Shown: positions 33,206 through 41,697, numbered from the stretch's first letter. The stretch: DNA of 60,550 nucleotides from Actinomycetes bacterium (GCA_023404955.1 JAEXZY010000161.1:1-60550); one strand, 5' to 3'. Numbers and translations are program-made. Notes: generated by a model from the letters alone, not told the origin.

Positions 33206-34674
33206 CGGGTCGCGCCAAGGCGGCCATTGCGGTGCTGGCCGCGTTGCTGACGGCGTGCTCGACGCAGCACTCCGCGCCGCGGGCAGATCTGGGTGGCGAT
33301 CTGGCCGACCAGGTCACCGTCGAAGGGGTCTACAGTCACCTGGTCGCGTTGCAGAAGATCGCCGACGAACACGACGGCACACGAGCCGACGGCACACCGG
33401 GCTACCAGGCGAGTGTCGACTACGTCGCGAAGGCATTGCGCGACAAGGGGTTCGATGTGCAGACCCCGGAGTTCCAGCGGCTCTCGGGCTCCGGCGGCGG
33501 GAAGCCGGCGCTGACGGTCGGCAGGCGCACCTTCCGCGTCGACCAGGCCTCGCTGCTCCTCACGACCGCACCCGGCGGCGTGAAAGCGCGCACGTTGCGG
33601 CCCCGCGCAGCCGCCGGATGCGCCGCCGCCGACTACACCGGGGTCGCCATCAAGCGGGCCATCGCGGTGGTCGACGACAGCGGCTGCTCGATCGTCGCCA
33701 AACACGATGCGGCCAAGGCCGCCGGGGCGGTCGGCGTCCTCGTCGTCAGCCAGTCCACGCCGACCCGGCCGGTCGCGGCACCCGCGGGTCTATTCACATC
33801 CGGCTACTACCAGAGCATGACGATTCCGGTCGGCGTCATCGATCCGACCGCGGACGCGGCGCTGCGCCGCACCGACGACCCCGTCACGCTGGTGCTCGAC
33901 AACAAGCCCGTGATGACGACATCGCGCAGCGTGATCGCCCAAACCTCCACCGGCAACGCCGACAACGTCGTGGTCATCGGCGCCCACCTCGACAGCACGG
34001 GGGACGGGCCGGGGATGAACGACAACGGCTCCGGCGTCGCGGCCGTTCTGGAGACAGCCGTGCAGCTGGGTCCGAAACCCGAAGCGGACAACGCTGTTCG
34101 GTTCGCCTTCTGGGGTGGTGGCGAGACCTCTGCCGACGGCTCGGCGGCGTACCTGCGCGCGCTGAACCCCGACGAACTCACCGACATCGCGCTCTACCTC
34201 GATCTCGACGTCATCGGCTCGCCGAACGCGGGATACTTCACCCTCGACGGGGACCAGTCGTCGCAGACCGCCGCGAACGTCCGCCCCCTACCTGACGGGT
34301 CGGCGGGTATCGAGCGGATGCTGGCCGCGCGACTGTACGAACACGGAGTGCGGCCGGCGGACATGCCGCTCACGCGCGGGACCGATTACGCCTCCTTCAT
34401 CGCCGCCGGGGTGCCGGTCGGCGGGCTGACCACCGGGACATCGCAACTCAAATCGGATGTCCAGGCGCGTATCTGGGGTGGCCGGGCCGGGGTCGCGTTC
34501 GACCCCGACTACCACCGGCGCAGCGACACGATCGACAACATCGACCGAAAAGCGTTGGACATCATGGCGTCGACGGCCGCGGATGCCGTCGGCAGCTACG
34601 CCCAGTCCCTCGAGGGTGACGGGGGCGCTAACGGGGTTCCGGCGCGGGATCAGCGGACTCGGCAGAAGCCGTAG
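33202..34674 (+). CDS. Tandem LpqL paralogue, probable inactive M28 peptidase lipoprotein
   Basis: A 490-residue lipoprotein (VLAALLTACS lipobox) with the same domain order as LpqL, including the shared SVDYVAKALRDKGFDVQTPEF stretch. The zinc ligands are kept: GAHLDS, NDNGSG, LDLDVIGSPN and DYHRRSDT. But the FWGAEE motif of LpqL reads FWGGGET here: the general-base Glu is Gly, while the following ligand Glu remains. Peptidase activity should be lost or very low, so a binding role is possible. It lies where lpqM sits in M. tuberculosis but is not that family. The ATGA overlap couples it to lpqL. Its last 47 bases overlap the convergent permease gene. Confidence 0.87.
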   Translation: MTGRAKAAIAVLAALLTACSTQHSAPRADLGGDLADQVTVEGVYSHLVALQKIADEHDGTRADGTPGYQASVDYVAKALRDKGFDVQTPEFQRLSGSGGGKPALTVGRRTFRVDQASLLLTTAPGGVKARTLRPRAAAGCAAADYTGVAIKRAIAVVDDSGCSIVAKHDAAKAAGAVGVLVVSQSTPTRPVAAPAGLFTSGYYQSMTIPVGVIDPTADAALRRTDDPVTLVLDNKPVMTTSRSVIAQTSTGNADNVVVIGAHLDSTGDGPGMNDNGSGVAAVLETAVQLGPKPEADNAVRFAFWGGGETSADGSAAYLRALNPDELTDIALYLDLDVIGSPNAGYFTLDGDQSSQTAANVRPLPDGSAGIERMLAARLYEHGVRPADMPLTRGTDYASFIAAGVPVGGLTTGTSQLKSDVQARIWGGRAGVAFDPDYHRRSDTIDNIDRKALDIMASTAADAVGSYAQSLEGDGGANGVPARDQRTRQKP

Positions 34675-35923
34675 AAACTCTGGACGTCCGAAGGCCGAGC
34701 AGCCGCATCCCGTGGTAGACGACCAGCGCGGCGATCGAGCCCAGCGCGATGCCGGTGAACTGCAGATCGCCCAGGGTCCAGGTGAAGTCGGCGATCCCGA
34801 TGATCAGCGGGATCGCCGCGGTCATCTGATTGACGGGCAGCGAGAAGTCGACGTGATTGGTCAGCCAGATCCTCACACCGAGAATGCCGACCAGACCGTA
34901 GAGCACGACGGTCGCACCGCCGAGCACCCCGGCCGGTACCGCGGAGATCGCCGCACCGACCTTGGGGCACAACGACAGCAGGATCGCGACGCCGGCGGCG
35001 ACCCAGTACGGCGCGGTCGAATAGACACGGGTCGCGGCCATCACGCCGATGTTCTCCGCGTAGGTCGTGGTAGCCGAGCCGCCGCCGAAACCGGCCAGCG
35101 TCGTGGCGACACCGTCAGCGGCCAGCGCCCGGCCCATCAGCGGGTCCATGTCGCGCTGCGTCATCTGCCCGACCGACTTCACGTGCCCGATGTTCTCGGC
35201 GATCAGCGCGATGACCGCGGGGAGGAAGAGCGGCAGCACCGACAGCGAGAACGTCGGGGTCTGGAATTGCGGCAGCCCGACCCACGGCGCCGCGGCGATA
35301 CCCGTCGTGTCGATCTTCCCGAGGACCAGCGCCAGCGCGTAGCCCGCTGCGACCGCGAGGAAGATCGCGAGCCGGCCGATCATGCCGCGGAAGAACGCGA
35401 GCACCGCGACCAGCAGAACCAGCGTCACGATCCCCAGCACGGGGCCCTTCTCGAAGTTCGACTTGGCCACCGGCGCGAGGTTCAACCCGATCAGCGCGAC
35501 GATGGCCCCGGTGACGACGGGCGGCAGCGTGAGGTCGATCCAGCGGGTGCCCGCGACGTGCACGACCCCGCCGACGATCATCAACAGCACACCGACGGCG
35601 ATGATGCCGCCCAGCGCGCTGCCCGCGCCGTCGGAGGCCACTGCCGCGGTGATGGGCGCGATCACCGAGAAGCTGGAGCCCAGATAGCTGGGCAACCGAT
35701 TGCCGGTGATCAGCAGGAACAGTACCGTGCCGACGCCGGAGAACAGCAGTGTGGTGGCCGGCGGGAACCCGGTCAGCACCGGCACCAGGAACGTCGCGCC
35801 GAACATCGCGACGACGTGCTGCGCGCCCAGCCCGACGGTGCGGGGCCAGCTCAGGCGCTCGTCGGGTGCGACGACGAAGGTCGGGTCGGCTCGGGAATCG
35901 ACACGCTTCCAGGCGACAGGCAT
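34628..35923 (-). CDS. Uracil/xanthine permease (NCS2 family, UraA-like)
   Basis: A 431-residue transporter with about 14 TM segments. The signature TTTYAENIGVMAATRVYS matches UraA/PyrP uracil symporters more closely than xanthine carriers, and the N-terminal GLGAQHVVAMFGATFLVPVLTG is also typical. ATG 35923 was chosen; the longer frame upstream is antisense of the SDR gene. A possible leaderless -10 (TAGAGT) lies 7 bases before it. It is 10 bp downstream of the SDR gene on the same strand, so it may be the third gene of that operon or have its own promoter. Confidence 0.88.
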   Translation of the reverse strand: MPVAWKRVDSRADPTFVVAPDERLSWPRTVGLGAQHVVAMFGATFLVPVLTGFPPATTLLFSGVGTVLFLLITGNRLPSYLGSSFSVIAPITAAVASDGAGSALGGIIAVGVLLMIVGGVVHVAGTRWIDLTLPPVVTGAIVALIGLNLAPVAKSNFEKGPVLGIVTLVLLVAVLAFFRGMIGRLAIFLAVAAGYALALVLGKIDTTGIAAAPWVGLPQFQTPTFSLSVLPLFLPAVIALIAENIGHVKSVGQMTQRDMDPLMGRALAADGVATTLAGFGGGSATTTYAENIGVMAATRVYSTAPYWVAAGVAILLSLCPKVGAAISAVPAGVLGGATVVLYGLVGILGVRIWLTNHVDFSLPVNQMTAAIPLIIGIADFTWTLGDLQFTGIALGSIAALVVYHGMRLLGLRTSRVSTASAESADPAPEPR

Positions 35924-35933
35924 TCCCGAGACT

Positions 35934-36695
35934 CTAATGAATGTGGCTGCCTCCATTGATGTCAACGGTGGTGCCGGTGAGGTAGCTCGCATCCTCGCCG
36001 GACAAAAATGTGATGACCGCGGCGATCTCGTCGGTGGTGGCGGTGCGTCCGACGGGGATGTCGGCGGCCAGTTTGGCCTCCTGCTCGTCGGTTGAGCCGA
36101 CCCGGATGTTGGTGTCGACTGCGCCAGGGGTGACCGCGTTGACGGTGACGCCAGTGGCGGCGACCTCCCGGGCGAGCGCCCTGGTGAAGCCGAGGATCGC
36201 CGCCTTGGCCGACGAGTACGGCACCTTGCCGAACACGCCACCGCCTCGCTGCGCGGACACCGAGGACATATTCACGATTCGGCCCCAGCCCTGCTCGATC
36301 ATGTTCGGCAGGAAAGCTTTGGTCACCAGGTAGGTGCCGGTCGCATTGACGGCCATCACCGTGTTCCACAGGTCGAGGGTGGTGTCGAGGAACGGGACGG
36401 GTGAGGTGATGCCGGCGATGTTGGCCAGCGCGCCAACCGGCGGGAGATTGCCCGACGCGACCTCGGCGGCGACGGCCTGCTGGGCAGCCTCCACCGATTC
36501 CTCGGAGGTGACGTCGATGGCACAGCCGAATGCGGGCACTGCGTACTGGTTGCCGATCTCGGCGGCCACTTTGGCCGACTTCTCGCCGTCGAGGTCGAGG
36601 ATGACGACGGCCCAGCCTTCCCGGGCGTAGCGCTGGGCGACGGTCATGCCGATGCCACGCTCGGAGGTGGCGCCGGTGATCACTGCGGTTTTCAT
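35934..36695 (-). CDS. Short-chain dehydrogenase/reductase
   Basis: A 253-residue classical SDR. The NAD(P) motif is TGATSERGIG (two residues longer than usual before GIG), with Asp in LDLDG after strand 2 suggesting NAD preference. The rest is ANIAG, catalytic Ser in NMSS, the YSSAK catalytic pair and the C-terminal SYLTGTTVDINGGSHIH. The sequence resembles sugar/polyol dehydrogenases of the 3-oxoacyl reductase-like group. The gene follows the isomerase gene by 8 bp and is divergent from the transporter-transketolase genes. Confidence 0.9.
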   Translation of the reverse strand: MKTAVITGATSERGIGMTVAQRYAREGWAVVILDLDGEKSAKVAAEIGNQYAVPAFGCAIDVTSEESVEAAQQAVAAEVASGNLPPVGALANIAGITSPVPFLDTTLDLWNTVMAVNATGTYLVTKAFLPNMIEQGWGRIVNMSSVSAQRGGGVFGKVPYSSAKAAILGFTRALAREVAATGVTVNAVTPGAVDTNIRVGSTDEQEAKLAADIPVGRTATTDEIAAVITFLSGEDASYLTGTTVDINGGSHIH

Positions 36696-36703
36696 GGAGT
36701 CTC

Positions 36704-37531
36704 CTAGATCAGTTCGGAAATCAGGTGTGCGGCGGTCGCCGTCGCCTCGGGCCGGTCATCGTTGGTGATGTCACGGGTTTCCAACTCCAGCGAGAAGTGG
36801 CCGTGGTAACCGGCGTCGGCCAAAGCCTTGAGGCCACCGGCGAAATCGACACCGCCGTTGCCGACCGAGAGATTGATGTTGCCGGGTACGGCATCGCGGA
36901 TGTGGACATGCGCGATTCGCGGACCGAAGCGGGCGATGAAGTCCAGCGGGTCGCCACCGGAAGCGACGACGTGGCTGAAGTCCATGACGATGCCGACTTC
37001 GGCACCGAAGCGACTGGTCAGCGCCTGGGTGCGGGTCATGTCGCAGCAGAGTCGGTGAAAATGCAGCGACTCGGTCCACAGCTCGACCCGGGAGGCGGCG
37101 GCGACGTGCGCGGCGGCGATGAGTTCGTCCGCCACCCGGTCGAGGTCGTCGTCGAGTGACGTCAGAGGTGCGTGAGAGAGCGCCCCGCAGGGCAGCACCA
37201 GCGCGCGCGCCCCGGTGGCGGCGGCGAGCGCGACGAGCATGTCCAGATGCCGGCGGCGTGCGGCGGCCTCATCGGGGGACAGCGCCGCGTTCAAATCGCC
37301 GATGTCACCGTTGATCGAACGGACACGCAGGCCCGAGGCAGCGACGGTCGCTCCCACCTGCCGCACGGCGATCTCGTCGAGGACGTAGGGCACGTGATCG
37401 CATACGCCGGGCAGGGCGCCGAGGTCGATCTCGGAAAAGCCCAGGCCGGCAATGGTCGCGACGGCTTCGTCGAGGGTCTGGTGGCGGAAGCTGATGGTCG
37501 AGCAGCCAAGCCGGGAGTGCACTTCGGTCAT
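36704..37531 (-). CDS. Sugar phosphate isomerase/epimerase (xylose isomerase-like TIM barrel)
   Basis: A 275-residue AP-endonuclease-2-like TIM barrel. The metal-site residues appear in order: Glu in ELWTESLHFHR, Asp in VMDFSHVV, His in IAHVHIRDA and Glu in FSLELETRD. Relatives isomerise or epimerise keto-sugars or sugar acids, or act on inositol-derived compounds. The ATG at 37531 is preceded by a strong AGGAGGTGA; the in-frame extension to 37576 runs into the operator region. It is first in the minus-strand operon, facing the palindromic operators. Confidence 0.87.
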   Translation of the reverse strand: MTEVHSRLGCSTISFRHQTLDEAVATIAGLGFSEIDLGALPGVCDHVPYVLDEIAVRQVGATVAASGLRVRSINGDIGDLNAALSPDEAAARRRHLDMLVALAAATGARALVLPCGALSHAPLTSLDDDLDRVADELIAAAHVAAASRVELWTESLHFHRLCCDMTRTQALTSRFGAEVGIVMDFSHVVASGGDPLDFIARFGPRIAHVHIRDAVPGNINLSVGNGGVDFAGGLKALADAGYHGHFSLELETRDITNDDRPEATATAAHLISELI

Positions 37532-37563
37532 GTCACCTCCTGTGATCAGAGCCACAGTAGACG

Positions 37564-37670
37564 CGTCGACTGTCAACAGTCAACTGGCGACGCTTATTTT
37601 ATGTCGACTGTTGACATTGCCATGTACGCACGCTCACACTTGTGACGCAGCGCACTGTTGACCGTCGACA
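37564..37670. promoter_or_regulatory. Three palindromic operators in the divergent promoter region
   Basis: One 15-base pattern, close to TGTTGACnGTCGACA, occurs three times: 37564-37578 (minus), 37602-37616 (minus) and 37656-37670 (plus; part of a 21-base palindrome 37653-37673 with one mismatch pair). The size and symmetry suit a GntR/FCD dimer, and related words precede the gntR gene at 40859. Between the first two sites, TTATTTTAT is the AT-richest patch and probably holds a -10. Confidence 0.75.
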
Positions 37671-37700
37671 GTGACGCGGATCTTTGAAAGGATGGCCATC

Positions 37701-39035
37701 ATGAGCGACGACGCTCTGACGATGCGGGGTCCGGTGCACGGCACGAAGGACGCCAAGCGGGTCGCGATCGGTTCCGGGGTCGGTGCCGTCATCGAGACCT
37801 ACGACTTCATCGGGTTCGGCACCGCCGCCGCGCTTTACTTCGGTACCGCCTTTTTCCCGAACTCCAGCCCGGTCGCCGGCACGCTGGCCGCATTCGCAAC
37901 CCTCGGTGTCGGCTTCGCGGCCCGTCCCCTCGGCGGCATCATCGGCGGCCACCTCGGCGACAAGGTGGGACGGAAGCCCGTGCTCGTCGCCTCGCTGATC
38001 GTCATGGGTCTGGCCACCTTCGCCATCGGCCTGCTGCCCACCTACGCCATGGCCGGGGTGCTGGCGCCGATCCTGCTCGTGACCGTCCGGATCATCCAGG
38101 GGCTGGCCTTCGGCGCCGAATGGGGCGGCGCGATCTTGATGAGTTACGAGCACTCACCGTGGAAGCAGAAGGGCCGCTACACCGGCATCGTGCAGGCCGG
38201 CTTCCCAGTCGGACTGCTGCTGGCCAACCTGGTGTTCCTGGTCAGCGTCCATCTGGGCGGAGACTGGGCCTGGCGGGTGCCGTTCCTGGCGAGCATCGTC
38301 CTCGTCATCGTCGGTTTGATCATCCGCGCGAAGGTGCCCGAGTCCCCGGTGTTCGAGAACGTCAAGGACAAGGGCGACATCGTCAAGGCCCCGATCGTCG
38401 AGGTGGTCAAGCGGGACTGGCGAAACATCCTGCGCGGCATCGGCCTTCGCATCGCCGAGACCGCCGGGTACGCCGTATCGATCACCTACATGATCAGCTA
38501 CCTCAAGAGCGCCGAGCTCGCCACCAAGACCGAAACGCTGGTCGCACTGTGCATCGCCTCGTTCCTCGGGATCTTCGCCACGATGGCGTGGGCGAGGCTG
38601 ACCGACAAAGTCGGCAGGCGGCCTGTCTACATCGCGGTGTGCGCGTTCGGTATTCCGTTCGGCGTACTGATGTTCCTGCTCGTCAACACCGGATTGTTGG
38701 TGCTCATCGTCGCGACGTTCGTCGTCGCCTACGGCGTGTGCCAGAACGCGCTGGCAGGCGCCCAGGGAGCGTGGTTCCCCGAGCTGTTCACCGCGAACAC
38801 CCGCGCCTCAGGAGCGTCGCTGGCCTACCAGATCTCGGCGATGGTCTCCGGGTTCACCCCGTTCATCACCACGCTGCTGTACGAGGGCTTCGGCTGGGTC
38901 GGACCTGCGCTTCTGTTCTCCGGCTACGCCGCAATCGGTCTCTGGGCCGCGCTGGCCACCCGCGAGACCTGGGGCCCGGCCGAGCGCAAGGCCGCCGAGC
39001 TCGCTGCCAGCCAACATCATGCGCTGGCCGCGTGA
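37701..39035 (+). CDS. MFS transporter, metabolite:H+ symporter (MHS) family
   Basis: A 444-residue 12-TM transporter. Family marks are GAVIETYDFIGFG in TM1, RPLGGIIGGHLGDKVGRKPVL between TM2 and TM3, RIIQGLAFGAEWGGA in TM4 and WARLTDKVGRRPVY in the second half. MHS members carry organic acids such as shikimate, citrate or 2-oxoglutarate and betaines, usually with protons. ATG 37701 lies 9 bases after AAAGG; ATG 37692 is an alternative. It is first in an operon with the transketolase subunits, so it is likely to import the pathway substrate. Confidence 0.9.
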   Translation: MSDDALTMRGPVHGTKDAKRVAIGSGVGAVIETYDFIGFGTAAALYFGTAFFPNSSPVAGTLAAFATLGVGFAARPLGGIIGGHLGDKVGRKPVLVASLIVMGLATFAIGLLPTYAMAGVLAPILLVTVRIIQGLAFGAEWGGAILMSYEHSPWKQKGRYTGIVQAGFPVGLLLANLVFLVSVHLGGDWAWRVPFLASIVLVIVGLIIRAKVPESPVFENVKDKGDIVKAPIVEVVKRDWRNILRGIGLRIAETAGYAVSITYMISYLKSAELATKTETLVALCIASFLGIFATMAWARLTDKVGRRPVYIAVCAFGIPFGVLMFLLVNTGLLVLIVATFVVAYGVCQNALAGAQGAWFPELFTANTRASGASLAYQISAMVSGFTPFITTLLYEGFGWVGPALLFSGYAAIGLWAALATRETWGPAERKAAELAASQHHALAA

Positions 39036-39871
39036 TGCGCGCGCAACGGGTGCGTGACGCTGCCTACCGGATGCGTCACCACGCTCTGAACATGGGTGAG
39101 GCGCAGGGGCAGGGCTACGTCGGTCAGGCCCTCGGGGCCGCCGACATGCTCGCCGTCGTCTACGCCGATCAGCTCACCTTCCGCGCCGACGATCCGCAGT
39201 GGACGGGCCGAGACCGGTTCCTGCTCTCGACCGGCCACTACGCAATCGGACTGTATTCGGCCCTCGCCGAGGCCGGAATCATCAGCGTCGACGAACTCGA
39301 CAGCTACGGGTCCGATGACTCCCGGCTCCCGATGTCCGGAATGGCAAGCTACACACCCGGTATGGAGATCTCGGGTGGATCGCTGGGCCACGGCCTCACG
39401 GTGGCGGTGGGAATGGCCCTGGGGCTGCGCCACCAGGGTTCGACGGCGCGGGTGTTCAATTTCCTGTCCGACGGTGAGCTCGACGAGGGGTCCACCTGGG
39501 AGGCGGCGATGGGCGCGTCGCACCACGGGCTGGGCAATCTGATCGCGATGGTGGACATCAACGCGCTGCAGGCCGACGGACCCACCGCCGGCGTGTTGCG
39601 CACCGAACCCGTCACCGACAAGTGGGCGGCCTGCGGCTGGCACGTCCAGCGGGTGGACGGCAACGACGTCGATGCGTTGCTGGACGCATTCGACCGAATC
39701 TCACGTGCCGACACCGATGTGCCGTCGGTCATCCTGTGCGACACCAGGATCGGCCGAGGGGTGCCGATGCTGGAGCAGCGGGAGAAGGCGCATTTCATGC
39801 GCATCGACGCCGACGAGTGGCAGATCTGCCGTGACCAACTGACCGCAGGCTACGAAGGAGTGCCGGCATGA
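39035..39871 (+). CDS. Transketolase, N-terminal (TPP-binding) subunit
   Basis: A 278-residue protein equal to the N-terminal third of a transketolase. It has RMRHHALNMGEAQGQGYVGQALGAADM, LSTGHYAIGLYSAL, SGGSLGHGLTVAVGMALG and the TPP/Mg motif beginning SDGELDEGSTWEAAM and ending DIN. It is one half of a split transketolase whose other half is the next gene. ATG 39035 overlaps the transporter stop (TGATG); GTG 39032 is possible. Split transketolases often serve dedicated catabolic routes rather than the pentose phosphate pathway. Confidence 0.9.
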   Translation: MRAQRVRDAAYRMRHHALNMGEAQGQGYVGQALGAADMLAVVYADQLTFRADDPQWTGRDRFLLSTGHYAIGLYSALAEAGIISVDELDSYGSDDSRLPMSGMASYTPGMEISGGSLGHGLTVAVGMALGLRHQGSTARVFNFLSDGELDEGSTWEAAMGASHHGLGNLIAMVDINALQADGPTAGVLRTEPVTDKWAACGWHVQRVDGNDVDALLDAFDRISRADTDVPSVILCDTRIGRGVPMLEQREKAHFMRIDADEWQICRDQLTAGYEGVPA

Positions 39872-40851
39872 CCACTGCGACCAAACTCAAGACATCGGCG
39901 ATGATCGCATCGTTCGCCGACCCGGGGCAGAAGACCACGCCCGCGCCCTTCGGGCACGCCCTGGTCGAGGCCGCCCAGCGCGACGACCGCATCGTCGGGC
40001 TGACAGCTGATCTGGGCAAGTACACCGACATGCACATCTTCGCGCAGGCCTTCCCTGACCGCTTCTTTCAGATGGGGATGGCTGAACAGCTGCTGTTCGG
40101 TGCCGCGGCGGGCATGGCCGAGACCGGTCTGGTGCCGTTCGCCTCGACCTACGCGGTGTTCGCCGCCCGGCGTGCCTACGACTTCATCTGCCTCGACATC
40201 GCCGAGCCGAACCTGAATGTCAACGTGGTCGGCGGATTACCGGGTCTGACAACGGGTTACGGTCCGTCGCACCAGGCGACCGAGGACATGGCGATCTTCC
40301 GTGGCATGCCAAACCTGACCATCGTCGACCCGTGCGATTCGGTCGACATCTCTGGGGCCGTCCCTCAGCTCGCCGAACACCCGGGCCCGACGTACCTGCG
40401 GCTGCTCCGCGGGAACGTGCCCACCGTGCTCGACGAGTACGACTACCGGTTCGAGCTGGGGAAGGCGAAGGTACTGCGTGACGGGTCGGACGTCGTGTTG
40501 ATTTCGTCTGGGTTGATGACCATGCGGGCGTTGCAGGCGGCCGATGAGTTGGCAAAGCACAAGGTGGACGTCGCGGTGGTGCACTCTCCGACCATCAAGC
40601 CTTTCGACGCCGATACTGTTGCTGCACAGATTGATTCGGGTCGCCTGGTGTTGACGTGCGAGAACCACACGGTCGTCGGCGGCCTCTTCGAGACAGTCGC
40701 AGCAGTCGCGGTCCGGCGCGGATTGGGCGCACGGATCACGCCTATCGGTTTGCCCGACGAGTTCCTGGCCGCGGGGGCGCTGCCCACGCTGCACGACCGC
40801 TACGGCCTGTCGACCGCGCGGATCGTCGCGACGGTGCTCGAGCGACTGTAG
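39868..40851 (+). CDS. Transketolase, C-terminal subunit
   Basis: A 327-residue protein with the pyrimidine-binding domain (VGLTADLGKYTD, FQMGMAEQLLFGAAAGMAETGLVPF with the catalytic Glu of the MAEQ motif, YGPSHQATEDMAIFR) and the C-terminal transketolase domain (VVLISSGLMTMRALQAADEL, CENHTVVGG). It pairs with the preceding gene (ATGA overlap) to form an active enzyme moving a two-carbon unit. No kinase is encoded in the cluster, so the substrate may be unphosphorylated (inference). Confidence 0.9.
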   Translation: MTTATKLKTSAMIASFADPGQKTTPAPFGHALVEAAQRDDRIVGLTADLGKYTDMHIFAQAFPDRFFQMGMAEQLLFGAAAGMAETGLVPFASTYAVFAARRAYDFICLDIAEPNLNVNVVGGLPGLTTGYGPSHQATEDMAIFRGMPNLTIVDPCDSVDISGAVPQLAEHPGPTYLRLLRGNVPTVLDEYDYRFELGKAKVLRDGSDVVLISSGLMTMRALQAADELAKHKVDVAVVHSPTIKPFDADTVAAQIDSGRLVLTCENHTVVGGLFETVAAVAVRRGLGARITPIGLPDEFLAAGALPTLHDRYGLSTARIVATVLERL

Positions 40852-40858
40852 GATCCAA

Positions 40859-40880
40859 TGTCGACAGCCAAATGTTGACA
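40859..40880. promoter_or_regulatory. Operator half-sites upstream of the gntR gene
   Basis: TGTCGACA (40859-40866) and TGTTGACA (40873-40880) stand 14 bases apart as direct repeats between the transketolase stop and the regulator ATG. They use the same words as the three palindromes at 37564-37670, which suggests auto-regulation by the same protein. Confidence 0.55.
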
Positions 40881-40895
40881 ATCAGGGAGTCCGTC

Positions 40896-41564
40896 ATGTC
40901 GGTCGAGGCCACGTCGCTGCTGCGGTTGGAGAAGACCTCCCTGAGGCAGCAGGCACTCACCGCACTACGGCGCGCGATCACCACGGGGCAGCTCACCCCA
41001 GGCACTCATCTGGTGGAGACCGAGCTGTCGGAGGCCTTGCAAATCAGCCGTGGCACGCTGCGCGAGGCGATGCGTCAACTCCAGCAGGAGGGCCTCATCT
41101 CCGCGGGTGCCCGGGGCCGGCTGTCGGTGCGCCACCTCGACGCGAAAGAGATCGCCGACATCTTCCATGTCCGGGCAGCTCTCGAGTCGCTGGCCGCGAC
41201 GCTGCTGGCCAGCCGGGACGACCGCGCCGACGCCGCGGCGGCCCTGCGCAGGGCCGTCGACGACATGGACCGGTGGTCGGCGTCCAATCTGGAAGACCGC
41301 ATCGAGGCCGATCTGCGTTTCCACCGCACCATGTGCCAGCTCACCGGAAACGAGACGCTGGTCCACTCCTGGTCGTCGTTGGAGGGCAGCATCCGGATGT
41401 CGATCATGTTCGCCGGAGTCGACCGGGCGCTGAAGAACATGGACGTGCACCGCCACCTCGCCATTGTCGACACCATTGAGGCCGGTGACGCCGAGGCTGC
41501 GGCAGCCACAGTGCGCGAACACATGGCCGGCGCCGCGGCGACGTTGGTGGGTTCGGACGCCTGA
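40896..41564 (+). CDS. GntR/FCD family transcriptional regulator
   Basis: A 222-residue FadR-type regulator. The N-terminal winged helix (LRQQALTALRRAITTGQL, ETELSEALQISRGTLREAMRQLQQEGLI) is followed by an all-helical FCD ligand domain whose metal ligands are visible as DLRFHRTM (Asp, His), HRHLAIVDTI and REHM. FCD regulators usually sense an organic acid or sugar acid of the controlled pathway. The start was placed at ATG 40896, 6 bases after AGGGAG; the long in-frame extension to 40656 lies within the transketolase gene. It probably represses both divergent operons. Confidence 0.92.
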   Translation: MSVEATSLLRLEKTSLRQQALTALRRAITTGQLTPGTHLVETELSEALQISRGTLREAMRQLQQEGLISAGARGRLSVRHLDAKEIADIFHVRAALESLAATLLASRDDRADAAAALRRAVDDMDRWSASNLEDRIEADLRFHRTMCQLTGNETLVHSWSSLEGSIRMSIMFAGVDRALKNMDVHRHLAIVDTIEAGDAEAAAATVREHMAGAAATLVGSDA

Positions 41565-41574
41565 TCGCGGCGAC

Positions 41575-41616
41575 GCCGTAAAGGTTCCGCTCGGGACCGT
41601 CAAAAGACCGTAAAGA
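41575..41616 (+). promoter_or_regulatory. Direct repeats upstream of kdp, candidate KdpE site
   Basis: GACCGTCAAAA (41595-41605) is followed at once by GACCGTAAAGA (41606-41616), an 11-bp direct repeat. A third related word, GCCGTAAAGG, is at 41575-41584. OmpR-class response regulators such as KdpE bind tandem repeats with about one helical turn spacing. The repeats lie 82-123 bases before the first kdp peptide gene. Confidence 0.5.
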
Positions 41617-41697
41617 CACTGGCGACGGGTACCGGCCGGGCCGAAGCTGTGTGAGGCCTGCGAGATCCGTAGGCCCACATACCTGTGGGAGCAACCC

